The notes: generated by a model not told the origin, from the sequence alone. Counted from the first letter of the stretch, positions 16,612 through 25,791 are shown. The stretch: 64,000 nt of DNA from an uncultured Pelagibacteraceae bacterium (GCA_902590915.1 CACIYQ010000004.1:16538-80537); one strand, 5' to 3'. A program made the numbers and translations.

Positions 16612-16962
16612 ATGAAAGTATCTGCAACAAATTCTGCTTTAAATCTGTTATCTGAACTTCAAGATAAATATGGTGAAAAATTAATGTTTCATCAATCAGG
16701 TGGTTGTTGCGACGGTAGTGCTCCGATGTGTTTTCAGGAGGGTGAATTTCCTTTAGGTGACAATGATGTAAAACTTGGAGAAATTGGTGGGGTTCCTTTT
16801 TATATGAATGCAGATCAATATGAAAAGTGGAAACATACAGATTTAACAATAGATGCTGTTAAAGGTATTGGTGGCATGTTCTCATTAGATAATGGAACAG
16901 GTCGCAGATTTCTGACTAAATCAGAAATCTGCCTAGTAGTCGATAACGACAAAAAAAATTAA
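16612..16962 (+). CDS. DUF779 family protein
   Basis: The 116-residue protein starts at 16612, where family members begin (MKVSATNSALNLL); an earlier in-frame ATG at 16594 lies within the hairpin. It has the cysteine-rich block HQSGGCCDGSAPMC (Cys32, Cys33, Cys40), suggesting metal binding. DUF779 genes commonly sit beside AldB/ExaC aldehyde dehydrogenases, as here, but the molecular role is unknown. A second 12-bp inverted repeat (16904-16915 with 16921-16932) lies inside the 3' part of the gene. Confidence 0.85.
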   Translation: MKVSATNSALNLLSELQDKYGEKLMFHQSGGCCDGSAPMCFQEGEFPLGDNDVKLGEIGGVPFYMNADQYEKWKHTDLTIDAVKGIGGMFSLDNGTGRRFLTKSEICLVVDNDKKN

Positions 16963-16968
16963 TCTTTA

Positions 16969-17295
16969 TTATTGTCCTGGAGCTTTATAAGCACTTGAGG
17001 CAACTTCACTTGCTTTAGTTGTAGCTTTATTAAAATCAATTGCTTCTAGCATAGTTAAATTTTTAACTGCACCTGATGCCTCCACTACAAGCTTCACTGC
17101 TGCAAAATCCTCAAAACTTGCTAATTCGTTTACAACCACAAAATCGTATGGTCCTCTAACGATATCCATACTATGCATTGTTCCACCCATAGCTTTTGTT
17201 AACTGTTCTACAACTGCTTTTCTGTCAGTTTTAGGATCTTTTAAAAAACCCTGAAATGCTTTTTCAGTGTAATTTCCCATTATGTATGCTTTCAT
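16969..17295 (-). CDS. GYD domain protein
   Basis: The start at 17295 is set by the best Shine-Dalgarno sequence in the window (AAAGGAGG seven bases or so before the ATG), giving 108 residues; a longer frame has none. The protein has the ferredoxin-like GYD fold, seen in YIMGNYTEKAFQGF, MDIVRGPYDFVVVNELAS (a GYD motif variant, GPYD) and the C-terminal small-residue tail. These are small cytoplasmic or dimeric proteins of unknown function. Confidence 0.82.
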   Translation of the reverse strand: MKAYIMGNYTEKAFQGFLKDPKTDRKAVVEQLTKAMGGTMHSMDIVRGPYDFVVVNELASFEDFAAVKLVVEASGAVKNLTMLEAIDFNKATTKASEVASSAYKAPGQ

Positions 17296-17323
17296 TGTTT
17301 CCTCCTTTATAAGAAATAATTTT

Positions 17324-17338
17324 AGCATGATCATGTTA
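17324..17338. promoter_or_regulatory. Palindrome upstream of the GYD gene
   Basis: CATGATCATG (17326-17335) is a perfect 10-bp palindrome with near-symmetric TA flanks, 31-40 bp upstream of the GYD start codon on its strand. It may be an operator, but no promoter pair could be placed with certainty. Confidence 0.3.
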
Positions 17339-17403
17339 CAAATTTGTTTAACAAATTGTCTCGCTAAAATATCTGTAAAATGAACGTTTTTTTATAACTA
17401 TTG

Positions 17404-18003
17404 TTAAGGTATTAACCAAATATTCTTAGAATTTTCTAAATCAAATTTAGCTCTACGATGGCCTTTTGCTGCAAGATAAAGCCATTCTATAGATTTAATT
17501 TTACATTGGATAACTGTGAAATTTTTATAGCCTTTTTCACTTTGCTTTTTCGTGTAATCAAAATTATCTAATTCAGGCTTTAAACCAGAAGTTGGAATAT
17601 CAGACTCTGTTCCAGGTCCATCATCTACCAAATAACACTTCCTGCTGATATGTTGAGTTTTTTCCCAAGATTTTTTAGTGATATCATTTTCATGATTTAT
17701 AGTGCATTCAACTTTTAATCTGACCTGGATTTTTTCTTCTTTATCATAAAATAACATTGCAGCACTAGAATTTTTTTTAAGCATATCAATTTTGTCTGAT
17801 CTGATATCGCTATGAAATTGAACTAAATTATTTTCTTTATCCGCTTTTCTTAAAACAACAATTCTACCATTTATTTCTGAACCATAGCCACACATAAAAG
17901 TAGGTATTCTAAATTGAGAGTTACGGTTTGAAACCGCATCTTCTAGCATAAGCCAAATCTTTTTTTTTATTTCACTGAAATCTTCGTAGTATGCTGGTTG
18001 CAT
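17404..18003 (-). CDS. Pyridoxamine 5'-phosphate oxidase family flavoprotein
   Basis: The 199-residue protein has the split-barrel FMN-binding fold, with FRIPTFMCGY, NGRIVVLRKADKENNLVQFHSDIRSDKIDML and the later WLYLAAKGHRRAKFDL segment that resembles the substrate/FMN end of PNPOx proteins. It is shorter than classical PdxH and lacks clear PdxH-specific PLP residues that I could confirm, so I call only the family. It lies five bases from the dehydrogenase gene downstream on the map, which is upstream in transcription, so they likely form one unit. Confidence 0.75.
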   Translation of the reverse strand: MQPAYYEDFSEIKKKIWLMLEDAVSNRNSQFRIPTFMCGYGSEINGRIVVLRKADKENNLVQFHSDIRSDKIDMLKKNSSAAMLFYDKEEKIQVRLKVECTINHENDITKKSWEKTQHISRKCYLVDDGPGTESDIPTSGLKPELDNFDYTKKQSEKGYKNFTVIQCKIKSIEWLYLAAKGHRRAKFDLENSKNIWLIP

Positions 18004-18008
18004 ACTAT

Positions 18009-18878
18009 CTATTTTCTAAACCTTTTTATTAAACTTGAAGTATCCCATCTATTACCACCCATTTCCTGAATCTCTCCATAATATTTATCAACTAACTCAG
18101 TCACAGGTAACACAGACCCATTATTTTTAGCTTCATCAATGGCAATTTTAAGATCTTTTCTCATCCAATCTACTGCAAAACCAAAATCAAATTTATCATC
18201 AATCATGGTTTTGTATCTATTTTCCATTTGCCAAGATTGAGCCGCACCTTTTGAAATTACTTCAATAACATCTTCCATGTTTAATCCAGCTTTCATTCCA
18301 AAATTGATTGCTTCAGACAAACCTTGGACTAAACCAGCAATACAAATTTGATTAACCATTTTAGCAAGTTGTCCATTACCAGGGCCACCAAGTAATTTCA
18401 TTTTTTTGCTGTAGCAATCAATAATATCTTTTGCTTTGTCAAAATCAGATTGATCTCCACCTATCATAACAGTAAGAGCACCATTTTCTGCTCCCGCTTG
18501 TCCACCTGATACAGGCGCATCTAAAGAACCAAAACCATTTTTTTTGGCATAATCATGTATTTCTCTTGCAATTGTGGCTGAGGCGGTAGTGTTGTCAATA
18601 TAAACAGATCCCTTTTTAATCGTTTTAAATGCTCCGTTATCACCAAAGGTAACTTCTCTTAAATCATTATCATTTCCAACACATGTAAAAATATATTCAG
18701 AATTTTTTGCAGCTTCAGCTGGTGTTTCGGCTATATTACCTTTGTATTCACTTATCCATTTTTCAGCTTTAGATTTAGTTCTGTTAAAAACAGTTACATT
18801 GTGCCCAGCTTTTGATATATAACCAGCCATCGGGTAACCCATAACTCCAAGACCTATGAAAGTAACACTACAAGTCAT
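18009..18878 (-). CDS. Beta-hydroxyacid dehydrogenase (3-hydroxyisobutyrate dehydrogenase family)
   Basis: The 289-residue enzyme begins with the Rossmann motif VTFIGLGVMGYPMAGYI and has the family substrate-binding block DAPVSGGQAGAENGALTVMIGG (about residues 119-140) and the catalytic lysine segment GNGQLAKMVNQ (Lys near 171). It reduces or oxidises a short hydroxyacid such as 3-hydroxyisobutyrate, tartronate semialdehyde or succinic semialdehyde, using NAD(P). The exact substrate cannot be read. It is divergent from an MFS transporter gene with 11 bp between start codons. Confidence 0.88.
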   Translation of the reverse strand: MTCSVTFIGLGVMGYPMAGYISKAGHNVTVFNRTKSKAEKWISEYKGNIAETPAEAAKNSEYIFTCVGNDNDLREVTFGDNGAFKTIKKGSVYIDNTTASATIAREIHDYAKKNGFGSLDAPVSGGQAGAENGALTVMIGGDQSDFDKAKDIIDCYSKKMKLLGGPGNGQLAKMVNQICIAGLVQGLSEAINFGMKAGLNMEDVIEVISKGAAQSWQMENRYKTMIDDKFDFGFAVDWMRKDLKIAIDEAKNNGSVLPVTELVDKYYGEIQEMGGNRWDTSSLIKRFRK

Positions 18879-18889
18879 AATTTTTATCT

Positions 18890-20095
18890 ATGTTTAAAAT
18901 TTTAAGTTTAAAAGTAATTCTATTTGGTTTTATTTTTACATTTTTTTCTAGTTTTGGACAGAGTTTTTTTCTTGGACTGTTTAATTCTAGTATTAGGGAG
19001 GCCTTATCAATTACCCATGGACAATTTGGCTCAATCTATGCGTCTGCTACTTTATTAAGTAGTATTATCTTAGTTTGGATTGGTAAAAAAATTGACGATA
19101 TAAATATATTAAAATTTTCATCATACGTAATTATATTTTTGTCAGTTTCATGTTTTATTTTTTCTAAAATTTCCTCGGTTATTTTTTTATTTATAGGAAT
19201 TTTTTTAATGCGATTATCAGGTCAAGGCTTATCAAGTCATACTGCTACAACAACAATTTCTCGTTTTTTTGAAAGAAACAGAGGTAGAGCTTTAAGTACA
19301 TGTTGGTTAGGATTATCTTTAGCAGAATTTATCTTGCCGGTTTTGATTGTTTTTTTATTAACATTTATTGAGTGGAGAGATATCTGGGTTTCAATTTCTA
19401 TTTTAGTAATTATAGTTTTACCAATTACATCGTATTTTTTAGTCAAAGAAATTAAACTTGATACAAGAGAAGATAACAATAAAGAAGCTATTACTAAAGA
19501 AATTAAACAATGGAAAAGAATAGAAGTTTTGAAAGATTATAGATTTTATATTGTTTGTATGACTATGTTAGCTATGCCCTGGATTGCAACAGGTGCATTT
19601 GTTTATCAATCTTTCATCACTAGCTCTAAAGACTGGGGTCCATATGTGATTGCACAATCCTTTATGGTTTATTCAATTCTATCTGTAGTTACATTATTTG
19701 TCTCTGGTTTTTTAATTGATAAATTCTCAAGTAGGAAATTATTAATTTACATGAACATTCCACTTTTTGCTGCAACTGGAGTACTGTTCTTTTTTGATAA
19801 TGAATTTTCGTCATTTTTATTCTTTGGTTTGTTAGGTATGACTAACGGACTAGCTAATGTTCTTGGATCATCTACATGGGCTGAAATTTATGGAGTAAAG
19901 TATATTGGATCTATTAAAGCATTAACAACAGCTTTAATGGTATTTGCGACTGCTTTTGGAACAGCCTTATTTGGTATTCTTATAGATATTAATTTTTCAA
20001 TTGAGCAAATAGCTATTGTTTCTGGATCATATATTTTAACCTCAATAATTCTACTTAATTCAATTAAGAGAAAGCTAAATCCTCAATATATTTAA
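18890..20095 (+). CDS. MFS transporter
   Basis: The 401-residue inner-membrane protein has about twelve hydrophobic segments. The loop WIGKKIDDIN between helices 2 and 3 and the second-half FLIDKFSSRKLL are the two MFS charged loop motifs, and a cytoplasmic linker (KLDTREDNNKEAIT) separates the two halves. FFERNRGRALSTCWLGLSLAE resembles the oxalate/monocarboxylate-type MFS group. The transported compound is unknown; the divergent hydroxyacid dehydrogenase suggests an organic acid. Confidence 0.82.
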   Translation: MFKILSLKVILFGFIFTFFSSFGQSFFLGLFNSSIREALSITHGQFGSIYASATLLSSIILVWIGKKIDDINILKFSSYVIIFLSVSCFIFSKISSVIFLFIGIFLMRLSGQGLSSHTATTTISRFFERNRGRALSTCWLGLSLAEFILPVLIVFLLTFIEWRDIWVSISILVIIVLPITSYFLVKEIKLDTREDNNKEAITKEIKQWKRIEVLKDYRFYIVCMTMLAMPWIATGAFVYQSFITSSKDWGPYVIAQSFMVYSILSVVTLFVSGFLIDKFSSRKLLIYMNIPLFAATGVLFFFDNEFSSFLFFGLLGMTNGLANVLGSSTWAEIYGVKYIGSIKALTTALMVFATAFGTALFGILIDINFSIEQIAIVSGSYILTSIILLNSIKRKLNPQYI

Positions 20096-20138
20096 AATAC
20101 TGCTTGATTTTATTGAGCTCACTGTATAGATACTGCGC

Positions 20139-20660
20139 ATGGCAAGAGTAACTGTAGAAGATTGCATCGATAAAGTAGATAGTCCTTATGAGTTGGTATT
20201 AGTAGCCAAAGAAAGAGCTACTCAGTTAAATGCAGGCATAGAACCAACAATTGAAAGGGATAATGACAAAAATACAGTCATTTCATTAAGAGAAATTGCA
20301 GAAGAAAAAATCCAAGTTTCAGATTTAACCGAAAGTGCAGTTTATAAGCTCAGAAAACATGTTGAACAAGTTGACGATACTGCTGAAGATGATGAAGACA
20401 TAGGTGATGATTTTGAAAATTTATACAAAGGTGAAATTTCTAAAAGTGGAACCCCAATTCTTCCATCAAAAAGAGCAAGAAAAACTCCAGAAAAAATTCA
20501 AATTACAAAAGAAGATTTAGCAGAATTATCTGAAACTGCAAAAGTTGATGTCGATAGTTCCGTCGGTGATGAAACTATGAATGAAGAGGGTGAGGTGTCA
20601 TTAGATGAAGTTTCAAATAGTGAAGAGTCAACTCAAGAAGATACCAAAGAAGATCAATAA
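20139..20660 (+). CDS. rpoZ: RNA polymerase omega subunit with long acidic tail
   Basis: Residues 1-75 are a normal omega subunit ([27 protein letters not shown], then EIAEEKI), which helps assemble RNA polymerase. Residues 76-173 are an added tail rich in Asp, Glu and Ser with one basic patch, KRARKTPEK (111-119). The usual length is about 90-130 residues, so this is long. No Shine-Dalgarno is seen. A possible TTGATT (20104) and TATAGA (20125-20130) pair with a short 15-bp spacer would begin transcription almost at the start codon. Confidence 0.88.
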   Translation: MARVTVEDCIDKVDSPYELVLVAKERATQLNAGIEPTIERDNDKNTVISLREIAEEKIQVSDLTESAVYKLRKHVEQVDDTAEDDEDIGDDFENLYKGEISKSGTPILPSKRARKTPEKIQITKEDLAELSETAKVDVDSSVGDETMNEEGEVSLDEVSNSEESTQEDTKEDQ

Positions 20661-20663
20661 ATT

Positions 20664-21809
20664 TTAATCTACAAATTCTTTTATTATTTTTTCCCTGTGT
20701 TCATCCAAGTCAGGTATTTCTCCTCTTTTATTAGGGTCCTCATATGTTGACATTTTGATTGGATTTCCTGCTAATTTAAAATCTCCTATAACTTTGTGAT
20801 AAGCTTTTACAATCATATTTCTCGCTTCTACCTGAGGATTCTCTACTGCATCTTTAATATTAAATATTGGACCACTAGGAATTTTATCTTTCTCCATTTG
20901 ACTAACCCATTCATTTGTTGATTTTGCAGAAAGTTTATTTTCTAGAATTTTTTTAAGTTCATCCATATTTTTTGCCCTAGAAGAATTTGAGCTAAATTTT
21001 TCATTAGTAAACATTTCAGGAATTTCTAAAATATTACATAGCTTTTCAAATAATTTGTCGTTACCTGCAGCAATGATTATGTAACTATCTTTAGTTTTAA
21101 ACGCCTCAAAAGGAGCAATAGAAGGATGCCTCGAACCCATAGGTTTTGGTATTTCATTTTTAGATAAATATCTTGCAATTGCATTTTCAAGAATTGCAAT
21201 CTGACAATCAAGCATTGAAACATCTATGTACATGCCCTTACCTGTTTTTTGTCTATCGTACAAAGCTGCATTAATTCCAATTGTTGTAAATAAACCAGCT
21301 GTAATATCACCAATTGAAGTACCAACTCTAGTAGGTTCAGAATTAGGTTGGCCCGTTACACTCATTAATCCTCCCATTCCTTGTACAACCATATCGTAAG
21401 CTGGTAATTCTTTTAATGGACCAGTTTGTCCAAAGCCAGATGCTGAAGCATAAATTAATTTAGGAAATTTTTTACTTACTTCTTCCCAACCATATCCCCA
21501 TTTTTTCAAAGTTCCTGGCTTAAAATTTTCTACTAAAATATCTGCTTTAGATAAAATTTTATCAAATATTTTTTTATCATCTGAATTCTTTAAATTTAAA
21601 GCTATGCTTTCTTTTCCTCTATTAAGAGACATAAAATAAGCTGAGTAATTCTCAACAAAAGGGCCAAATTTTCTTGAGTCATCACCTATTTCAGGAGCCT
21701 CAATCTTAATTACTCTTGCACCTAAATCTGATAAAACCATAGTGCAGTAAGGTCCTACCAAAACTCTTGTTAAATCAACTACCAATAAGTTTTTAAGCGG
21801 TCCATCCAT
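20664..21809 (-). CDS. CaiB/BaiF family (class III) CoA-transferase
   Basis: The 381-residue enzyme has the family start LLVVDLTRVLVGPYCTMVLSDLGARVIKIE and the SLNRGKESIALNLK and YASASGFGQTGP blocks. The active-site aspartate is expected in YIDVSMLDCQ (near residue 180). It moves CoA between carboxylic acids without free energy cost. It is divergent from a TRAP transporter operon ending in malonyl-CoA decarboxylase, so malonate is a reasonable acceptor, but family members use many acids. Its 3' end is convergent with rpoZ with three bases between. Confidence 0.88.
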   Translation of the reverse strand: MDGPLKNLLVVDLTRVLVGPYCTMVLSDLGARVIKIEAPEIGDDSRKFGPFVENYSAYFMSLNRGKESIALNLKNSDDKKIFDKILSKADILVENFKPGTLKKWGYGWEEVSKKFPKLIYASASGFGQTGPLKELPAYDMVVQGMGGLMSVTGQPNSEPTRVGTSIGDITAGLFTTIGINAALYDRQKTGKGMYIDVSMLDCQIAILENAIARYLSKNEIPKPMGSRHPSIAPFEAFKTKDSYIIIAAGNDKLFEKLCNILEIPEMFTNEKFSSNSSRAKNMDELKKILENKLSAKSTNEWVSQMEKDKIPSGPIFNIKDAVENPQVEARNMIVKAYHKVIGDFKLAGNPIKMSTYEDPNKRGEIPDLDEHREKIIKEFVD

Positions 21810-21844
21810 AAATAATATTAAATATTAGTGTATCTTTTGTTAAC

Positions 21845-21873
21845 TTGACTCTTAGCGATATCTTCATTTTAAT
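21845..21873 (+). promoter_or_regulatory. Probable promoter of the TRAP operon
   Basis: TTGACT (21845-21850) and TTTAAT (21868-21873), 17 bp apart, each match consensus at 5/6. Transcription would start near 21880, and a ribosome binding site GAGGGAG lies just before the ATG at 21909. Confidence 0.45.
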
Positions 21874-21908
21874 ACAACTATCATAAATAACAATAGAGGG
21901 AGAATTAA

Positions 21909-22919
21909 ATGTTAAAAAAAATATCTTTATGTTTGACTTCATTTATTCTTGCGTTCACTTTAATTGGTTCTGCTTATGCTGTAACTTTAAAAGCAAGTCA
22001 CCAATGGCCAGGAACTCCAAGAGCTGACGGTTCATTTGATCCAAGACACGAAATGGTTCAAATAATTGCAGATGAGGTTAAAAAAGCTAATGTTGGAATA
22101 GATATAAGAATCTACCCAGCAAAATCTTTATACAAACCAAAAGAACAGTGGAAACCAATGACAACTGGTCAATTGGATATTTCTGCTTTTCCTTTAGCGT
22201 ATGCTTCTAAGTTCCATCCAGAATTTGATGCAACTTTAATGCCAGGAACTGTAAAAAATCATGATCATGCATTAAGATTTAATAAAGGTCCAATGATGAC
22301 TGAAATTAAAAGAATTATAAATGATGCAGGTGTTGTTGTTTTATCAGATGCATGGTTAGGAGGTGGATTTGCTTCTAAGTCTCAATGTATCAAAAATCCA
22401 AGCGATGCAAAAGGACAGGTTATGAGAGCAGCAGGAAAAGCGTTTAACCAAATGTTAGAAGCAGCGGGTGCAGGTATTCAAAGTATGCCATCTTCTGAAA
22501 TTTACACTGGATTACAAACAGGTGTATTAACAGGTGCAAATACTAGCTCAGGTAGTTTTGTAAGTTATAAAATTTACGAGCAAGTAACTTGTGCAACACC
22601 TCCAGGAAAATTTGGATTATGGTTTATGTATGAACCGATTCTAATGTCTAAAAAATCATATGATGCTTTAAATTCAAAACAACAAAAAGCACTTATGGCT
22701 GCTGGTAAAGTTGCAGAGAAATATATGACAGCTCAAGTTGAGAATTTAGATAAAAAGTTTGAAGATGCATATAAAGCTGCAGGCGTAAAATTAGTCTACA
22801 TGGATGAGAAAGATCATGCCGCATGGGTTGAGATTGCAAAGAAATCTTCTCACAAAGCTTTCGCTGAGAAAGTTCCAGGTGGTGATAAACTAATGGAAAT
22901 GGCTTTGGCAGTTAAATAA
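21909..22919 (+). CDS. dctP: TRAP transporter periplasmic binding protein
   Basis: The 336-residue protein has a signal peptide (residues 1-24, ending GSAYA) and the DctP fold: SHQWPGTPR at the mature start, GQLDISAFPLAYASKFHPEFD, and the ligand-carboxylate region GQVMRAAGKAFNQML where DctP proteins carry the carboxylate-binding arginine. It should capture an organic acid in the periplasm. A terminator follows directly, so the receptor is likely made in excess of the membrane subunits. The substrate is inferred only from the operon (malonate-like). Confidence 0.92.
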   Translation: MLKKISLCLTSFILAFTLIGSAYAVTLKASHQWPGTPRADGSFDPRHEMVQIIADEVKKANVGIDIRIYPAKSLYKPKEQWKPMTTGQLDISAFPLAYASKFHPEFDATLMPGTVKNHDHALRFNKGPMMTEIKRIINDAGVVVLSDAWLGGGFASKSQCIKNPSDAKGQVMRAAGKAFNQMLEAAGAGIQSMPSSEIYTGLQTGVLTGANTSSGSFVSYKIYEQVTCATPPGKFGLWFMYEPILMSKKSYDALNSKQQKALMAAGKVAEKYMTAQVENLDKKFEDAYKAAGVKLVYMDEKDHAAWVEIAKKSSHKAFAEKVPGGDKLMEMALAVK

Positions 22920-22933
22920 AGTAATATATAAAG

Positions 22934-22971
22934 AACCCCTATTTATTTATAATAAGTAGGGGTTTTTTTTT
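22934..22971 (+). terminator. Intrinsic terminator abutting the dctQ start codon
   Basis: AACCCCTA (22934-22941) pairs with TAGGGGTT (22957-22964) around a 15-nt loop, followed by T residues up to 22971. The ATG of dctQ begins at 22972, so the AGGGG of the 3' arm is also the only Shine-Dalgarno-like sequence for dctQ, at about nine bases spacing. Confidence 0.85.
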
Positions 22972-23466
22972 ATGAAAAATAAATATTTAAAATTCTGTGA
23001 TTTTACAGCTAAAGCTTGTGGAGCTTTTGCAGTTCTAGCTTTGCTTTTGTCAATTCTTGTGATTGTTGAATTAGTATTCGAGAGGTATTTTTTTCAAAGA
23101 GCAATAACATGGCAAACTGAGTTAGTAACCATGTTGTTAGTTGCATCTACTTTCATTGGTAGTGCATATGTTTTAAGTGAAAAAGCACATGTTAGTATGG
23201 AGTGGATATACGATTTTTTGTCCACAAAAAATGTTCTAAGATTAAAAATTTTTACTTCGTTATTAAGTTTATTATTTTTTTTAATTCTATTTTATTTTGG
23301 ATTCATAATGGTTGAGGAGGCATTTACTAAAAATTACTCAACTGGTACAGTTTGGGATCCTCCACTATGGATACCTTATTCTTCAATGATGATTGGTGCT
23401 ATATTAATGATACTTCAATATATTGCAGAAATTATCAAGTTAACCGACGAGGCTGACCAAAATTAA
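22972..23466 (+). CDS. dctQ: TRAP transporter small membrane subunit
   Basis: The 164-residue protein has four hydrophobic helices and the DctQ layout, with FQRAITWQTELVTMLLVASTFIGSAYVL and a closing WIPYSSMMIGAILMILQYI helix. It pairs with DctM in the inner membrane. The start directly follows a terminator T-run. The stop overlaps the dctM start by one base (TAATG), so the two subunits are translationally coupled. Confidence 0.88.
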   Translation: MKNKYLKFCDFTAKACGAFAVLALLLSILVIVELVFERYFFQRAITWQTELVTMLLVASTFIGSAYVLSEKAHVSMEWIYDFLSTKNVLRLKIFTSLLSLLFFLILFYFGFIMVEEAFTKNYSTGTVWDPPLWIPYSSMMIGAILMILQYIAEIIKLTDEADQN

Positions 23467-24797
23467 TGGACCCATTGATAATAGCTATAATTGTTGCGGT
23501 TTTTACTTTAATAGTCTTATTTTCAGGAATTCCAATTGCGTTTGGTTTAAGTTTTGTATCAATAGTTCTCTTAGTATCATTTGAAGGTTTTCAAATGCTA
23601 GAAGTTTTTGCTGAGACGTTTTACGCAGGACTAAATTCATTTGTCTTACTTTCCATACCAATGTTTATTTTAATGGGAATGGCAGTAGCTAATTCTCCTG
23701 CTGGAAAAGATTTATACACAGGTCTAGATAGGTGGCTTTGGAGGCTTCCAGGTGGTTTAGTTATTTCTAATATTGGTGCTTGTTCAATTTTTGCAGCTTT
23801 AAGTGGATCTAGTCCTGCTACATGTGCAGCGATTGGTACAATGGGGATACCCGAGATGAGAAAAAGAGGTTATTCCGATCAAATAGCTACAGGCACTATA
23901 GCAGCAGGAGGAACATTAGGAGTTTTAATTCCCCCAAGTATAGTTTTAATAGTTTATGGAATCGCAACAGGTACTTCGATTGGTAGATTATTTTTATGCG
24001 GATTAGTACCTGGTTTTATGTTAGCAGGAATGTTTGCAATTTGGGCTCTTATTCACAGCTACTTTATTGATAAAGATGCAGCTAAGGCTTTAAGGAATAG
24101 AACACCTCCAACGTTAAGAGAAAAATTGGAAGTATTACCTAGAGTTCTTCCATTCTTAGCTATTATAGCAGGTGTATTATATGTTTTATATGGTGGTGTA
24201 GCAACTCCATCAGAGGCATCTGGTGTTGGAGCATTCTTAGTTTTTGTATTAATCGCAATAGTTTACAAAATTTATCAACCAAAAAAAATATGGAATATTG
24301 TTAAAGTTTCAATGAAAGAAAGTGTGATGATAATGTTTATTATTGCTGCTTCTTATCTTTTTGCATTTACACTTTCACAACTTTATGTAACCCAATCTTT
24401 AGCTCAGAGCATGGTTGAACTAAGTTCAAACAAATGGGTTGTATTTCTTTTAATAAATATTTTTCTTCTAATAGCAGGTTTCTTTTTACCTCCAGTGGCA
24501 GTTATTGTTATGACTTCTGCTATATTATTACCTGTAATTACTACATTAGGTTTTGATCCTTATTGGTTTGCTATTGTATTTACTATTAATATGGAGATAG
24601 GATTAATAACTCCACCAGTTGGATTAAATCTTTATATAATAAAAGGCATTACCCCAGATGTAAGTTTGTCAGAAATTTTAAAAGGCTCAATACCATTCAT
24701 GATCATAATGGCATTAGCTATTTTAATTTTATGTATTTTTCCAGAAATAGTGACTTGGCTTCCTGATAAAATAATGGGTAAACCTCTTGGATATTAA
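23466..24797 (+). CDS. dctM: TRAP transporter large permease subunit
   Basis: The 443-residue protein is a typical DctM with about twelve helices and the family motifs IPMFILMGMAVANS, LSGSSPATCAAIGTMGIPEM (with the Ser-Gly-Ser-Ser ion/substrate loop) and GGTLGVLIPPSIVLIVYG. It is the ion-driven translocation channel for the ligand delivered by DctP. It overlaps the dusA frame at the 3' end by 11 bp. Confidence 0.93.
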   Translation: MDPLIIAIIVAVFTLIVLFSGIPIAFGLSFVSIVLLVSFEGFQMLEVFAETFYAGLNSFVLLSIPMFILMGMAVANSPAGKDLYTGLDRWLWRLPGGLVISNIGACSIFAALSGSSPATCAAIGTMGIPEMRKRGYSDQIATGTIAAGGTLGVLIPPSIVLIVYGIATGTSIGRLFLCGLVPGFMLAGMFAIWALIHSYFIDKDAAKALRNRTPPTLREKLEVLPRVLPFLAIIAGVLYVLYGGVATPSEASGVGAFLVFVLIAIVYKIYQPKKIWNIVKVSMKESVMIMFIIAASYLFAFTLSQLYVTQSLAQSMVELSSNKWVVFLLINIFLLIAGFFLPPVAVIVMTSAILLPVITTLGFDPYWFAIVFTINMEIGLITPPVGLNLYIIKGITPDVSLSEILKGSIPFMIIMALAILILCIFPEIVTWLPDKIMGKPLGY

Positions 24798-25791
24798 GAA
24801 TAAAATAAATAGAAAAATATCTGTTGCCCCAATGATGGATTGCACTGATAGGCATGATCGTTTTTTTTTAAGATTAATTAGCAAAAATGTAATGCTTTAT
24901 ACCGAAATGGTTGCAACAAAATCTGCAATATATGGAGATAGAAAAAAAATCTTATCTTATAGTCCTGAGGAAAAACCACTGGCATTGCAGGTCGGTGGAT
25001 CAAATAAAGTTGAATTAGCTGAAGTTGCAAAGATTGCAGAAGATATGGGCTATGACGAAATTAATATTAACTTAGGATGTCCTAGTAAAAAGGTTCAAAA
25101 AAATATGTTTGGTGCTTGTTTAATGAAAGAACCCGACCTTGTAGCTGAATGCATAAGTGAGATGGTTAATTCATGTAAAATTCCAGTTACTGCAAAAACC
25201 AGAATTGGATTTGATGATGAGGAAAGGTTTGAATATTTAAATAATTTTATTCACAAAATGAGAGATGCTGGTACCAAAACATTTATTATACATGCTAGAA
25301 AAGCTATGTTAAGGGGACTTTCACCAAAGCAAAACCTAAATATTCCGAAACTTAATTACAACATGGTTTATGAAATTAAAAAAGAAAATCCTGAATTAGA
25401 AATAATTATAAATGGAGGTATTTCCAAAATAGATGAAATTAATAAACATCTAAATTATTGTGATGGAGTAATGATTGGAAGATCTATATATCAAAACCCA
25501 TATTCATTAGTAGAAATCGAAAAGGAAATATTTAATACTAAAATTAATCCTACCAGAGAGCAGGTAGCTGAGCAACTTCTAGAATACGTTGAAAAAGAAG
25601 TTAAAGTAGGAACAAAAGTTAATCACATAATGAGACATACTGTTGGTTTATACTATGGTCAAATAGGATCAAAGGAATGGAAAAGATATTTAAGTGATAA
25701 TTTAATGGCTCGAGAGTCTGATTTTCAAAAAACAAAACATATTATGACAATTGTACAAAATAACGAAAAAGCCAATCAGGCAAATACATAA
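24787..25791 (+). CDS. dusA: tRNA-dihydrouridine synthase A
   Basis: The 334-residue FMN enzyme reduces uridine to dihydrouridine in the D-loop of tRNA. It has the DusA wording SVAPMMDCTDRHDRFFLRL, LYTEMVATKSA, NINLGCPSKKVQKNMFGACLM with the catalytic Cys near residue 98, and the phosphate-binding INGGIS. The most upstream start is a TTG at 24787 that overlaps dctM by 11 bp; the next in-frame ATG lies inside the conserved barrel, so the TTG is preferred. It is probably co-transcribed with the TRAP genes though not related in function. Confidence 0.9.
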   Translation: MDIKNKINRKISVAPMMDCTDRHDRFFLRLISKNVMLYTEMVATKSAIYGDRKKILSYSPEEKPLALQVGGSNKVELAEVAKIAEDMGYDEININLGCPSKKVQKNMFGACLMKEPDLVAECISEMVNSCKIPVTAKTRIGFDDEERFEYLNNFIHKMRDAGTKTFIIHARKAMLRGLSPKQNLNIPKLNYNMVYEIKKENPELEIIINGGISKIDEINKHLNYCDGVMIGRSIYQNPYSLVEIEKEIFNTKINPTREQVAEQLLEYVEKEVKVGTKVNHIMRHTVGLYYGQIGSKEWKRYLSDNLMARESDFQKTKHIMTIVQNNEKANQANT

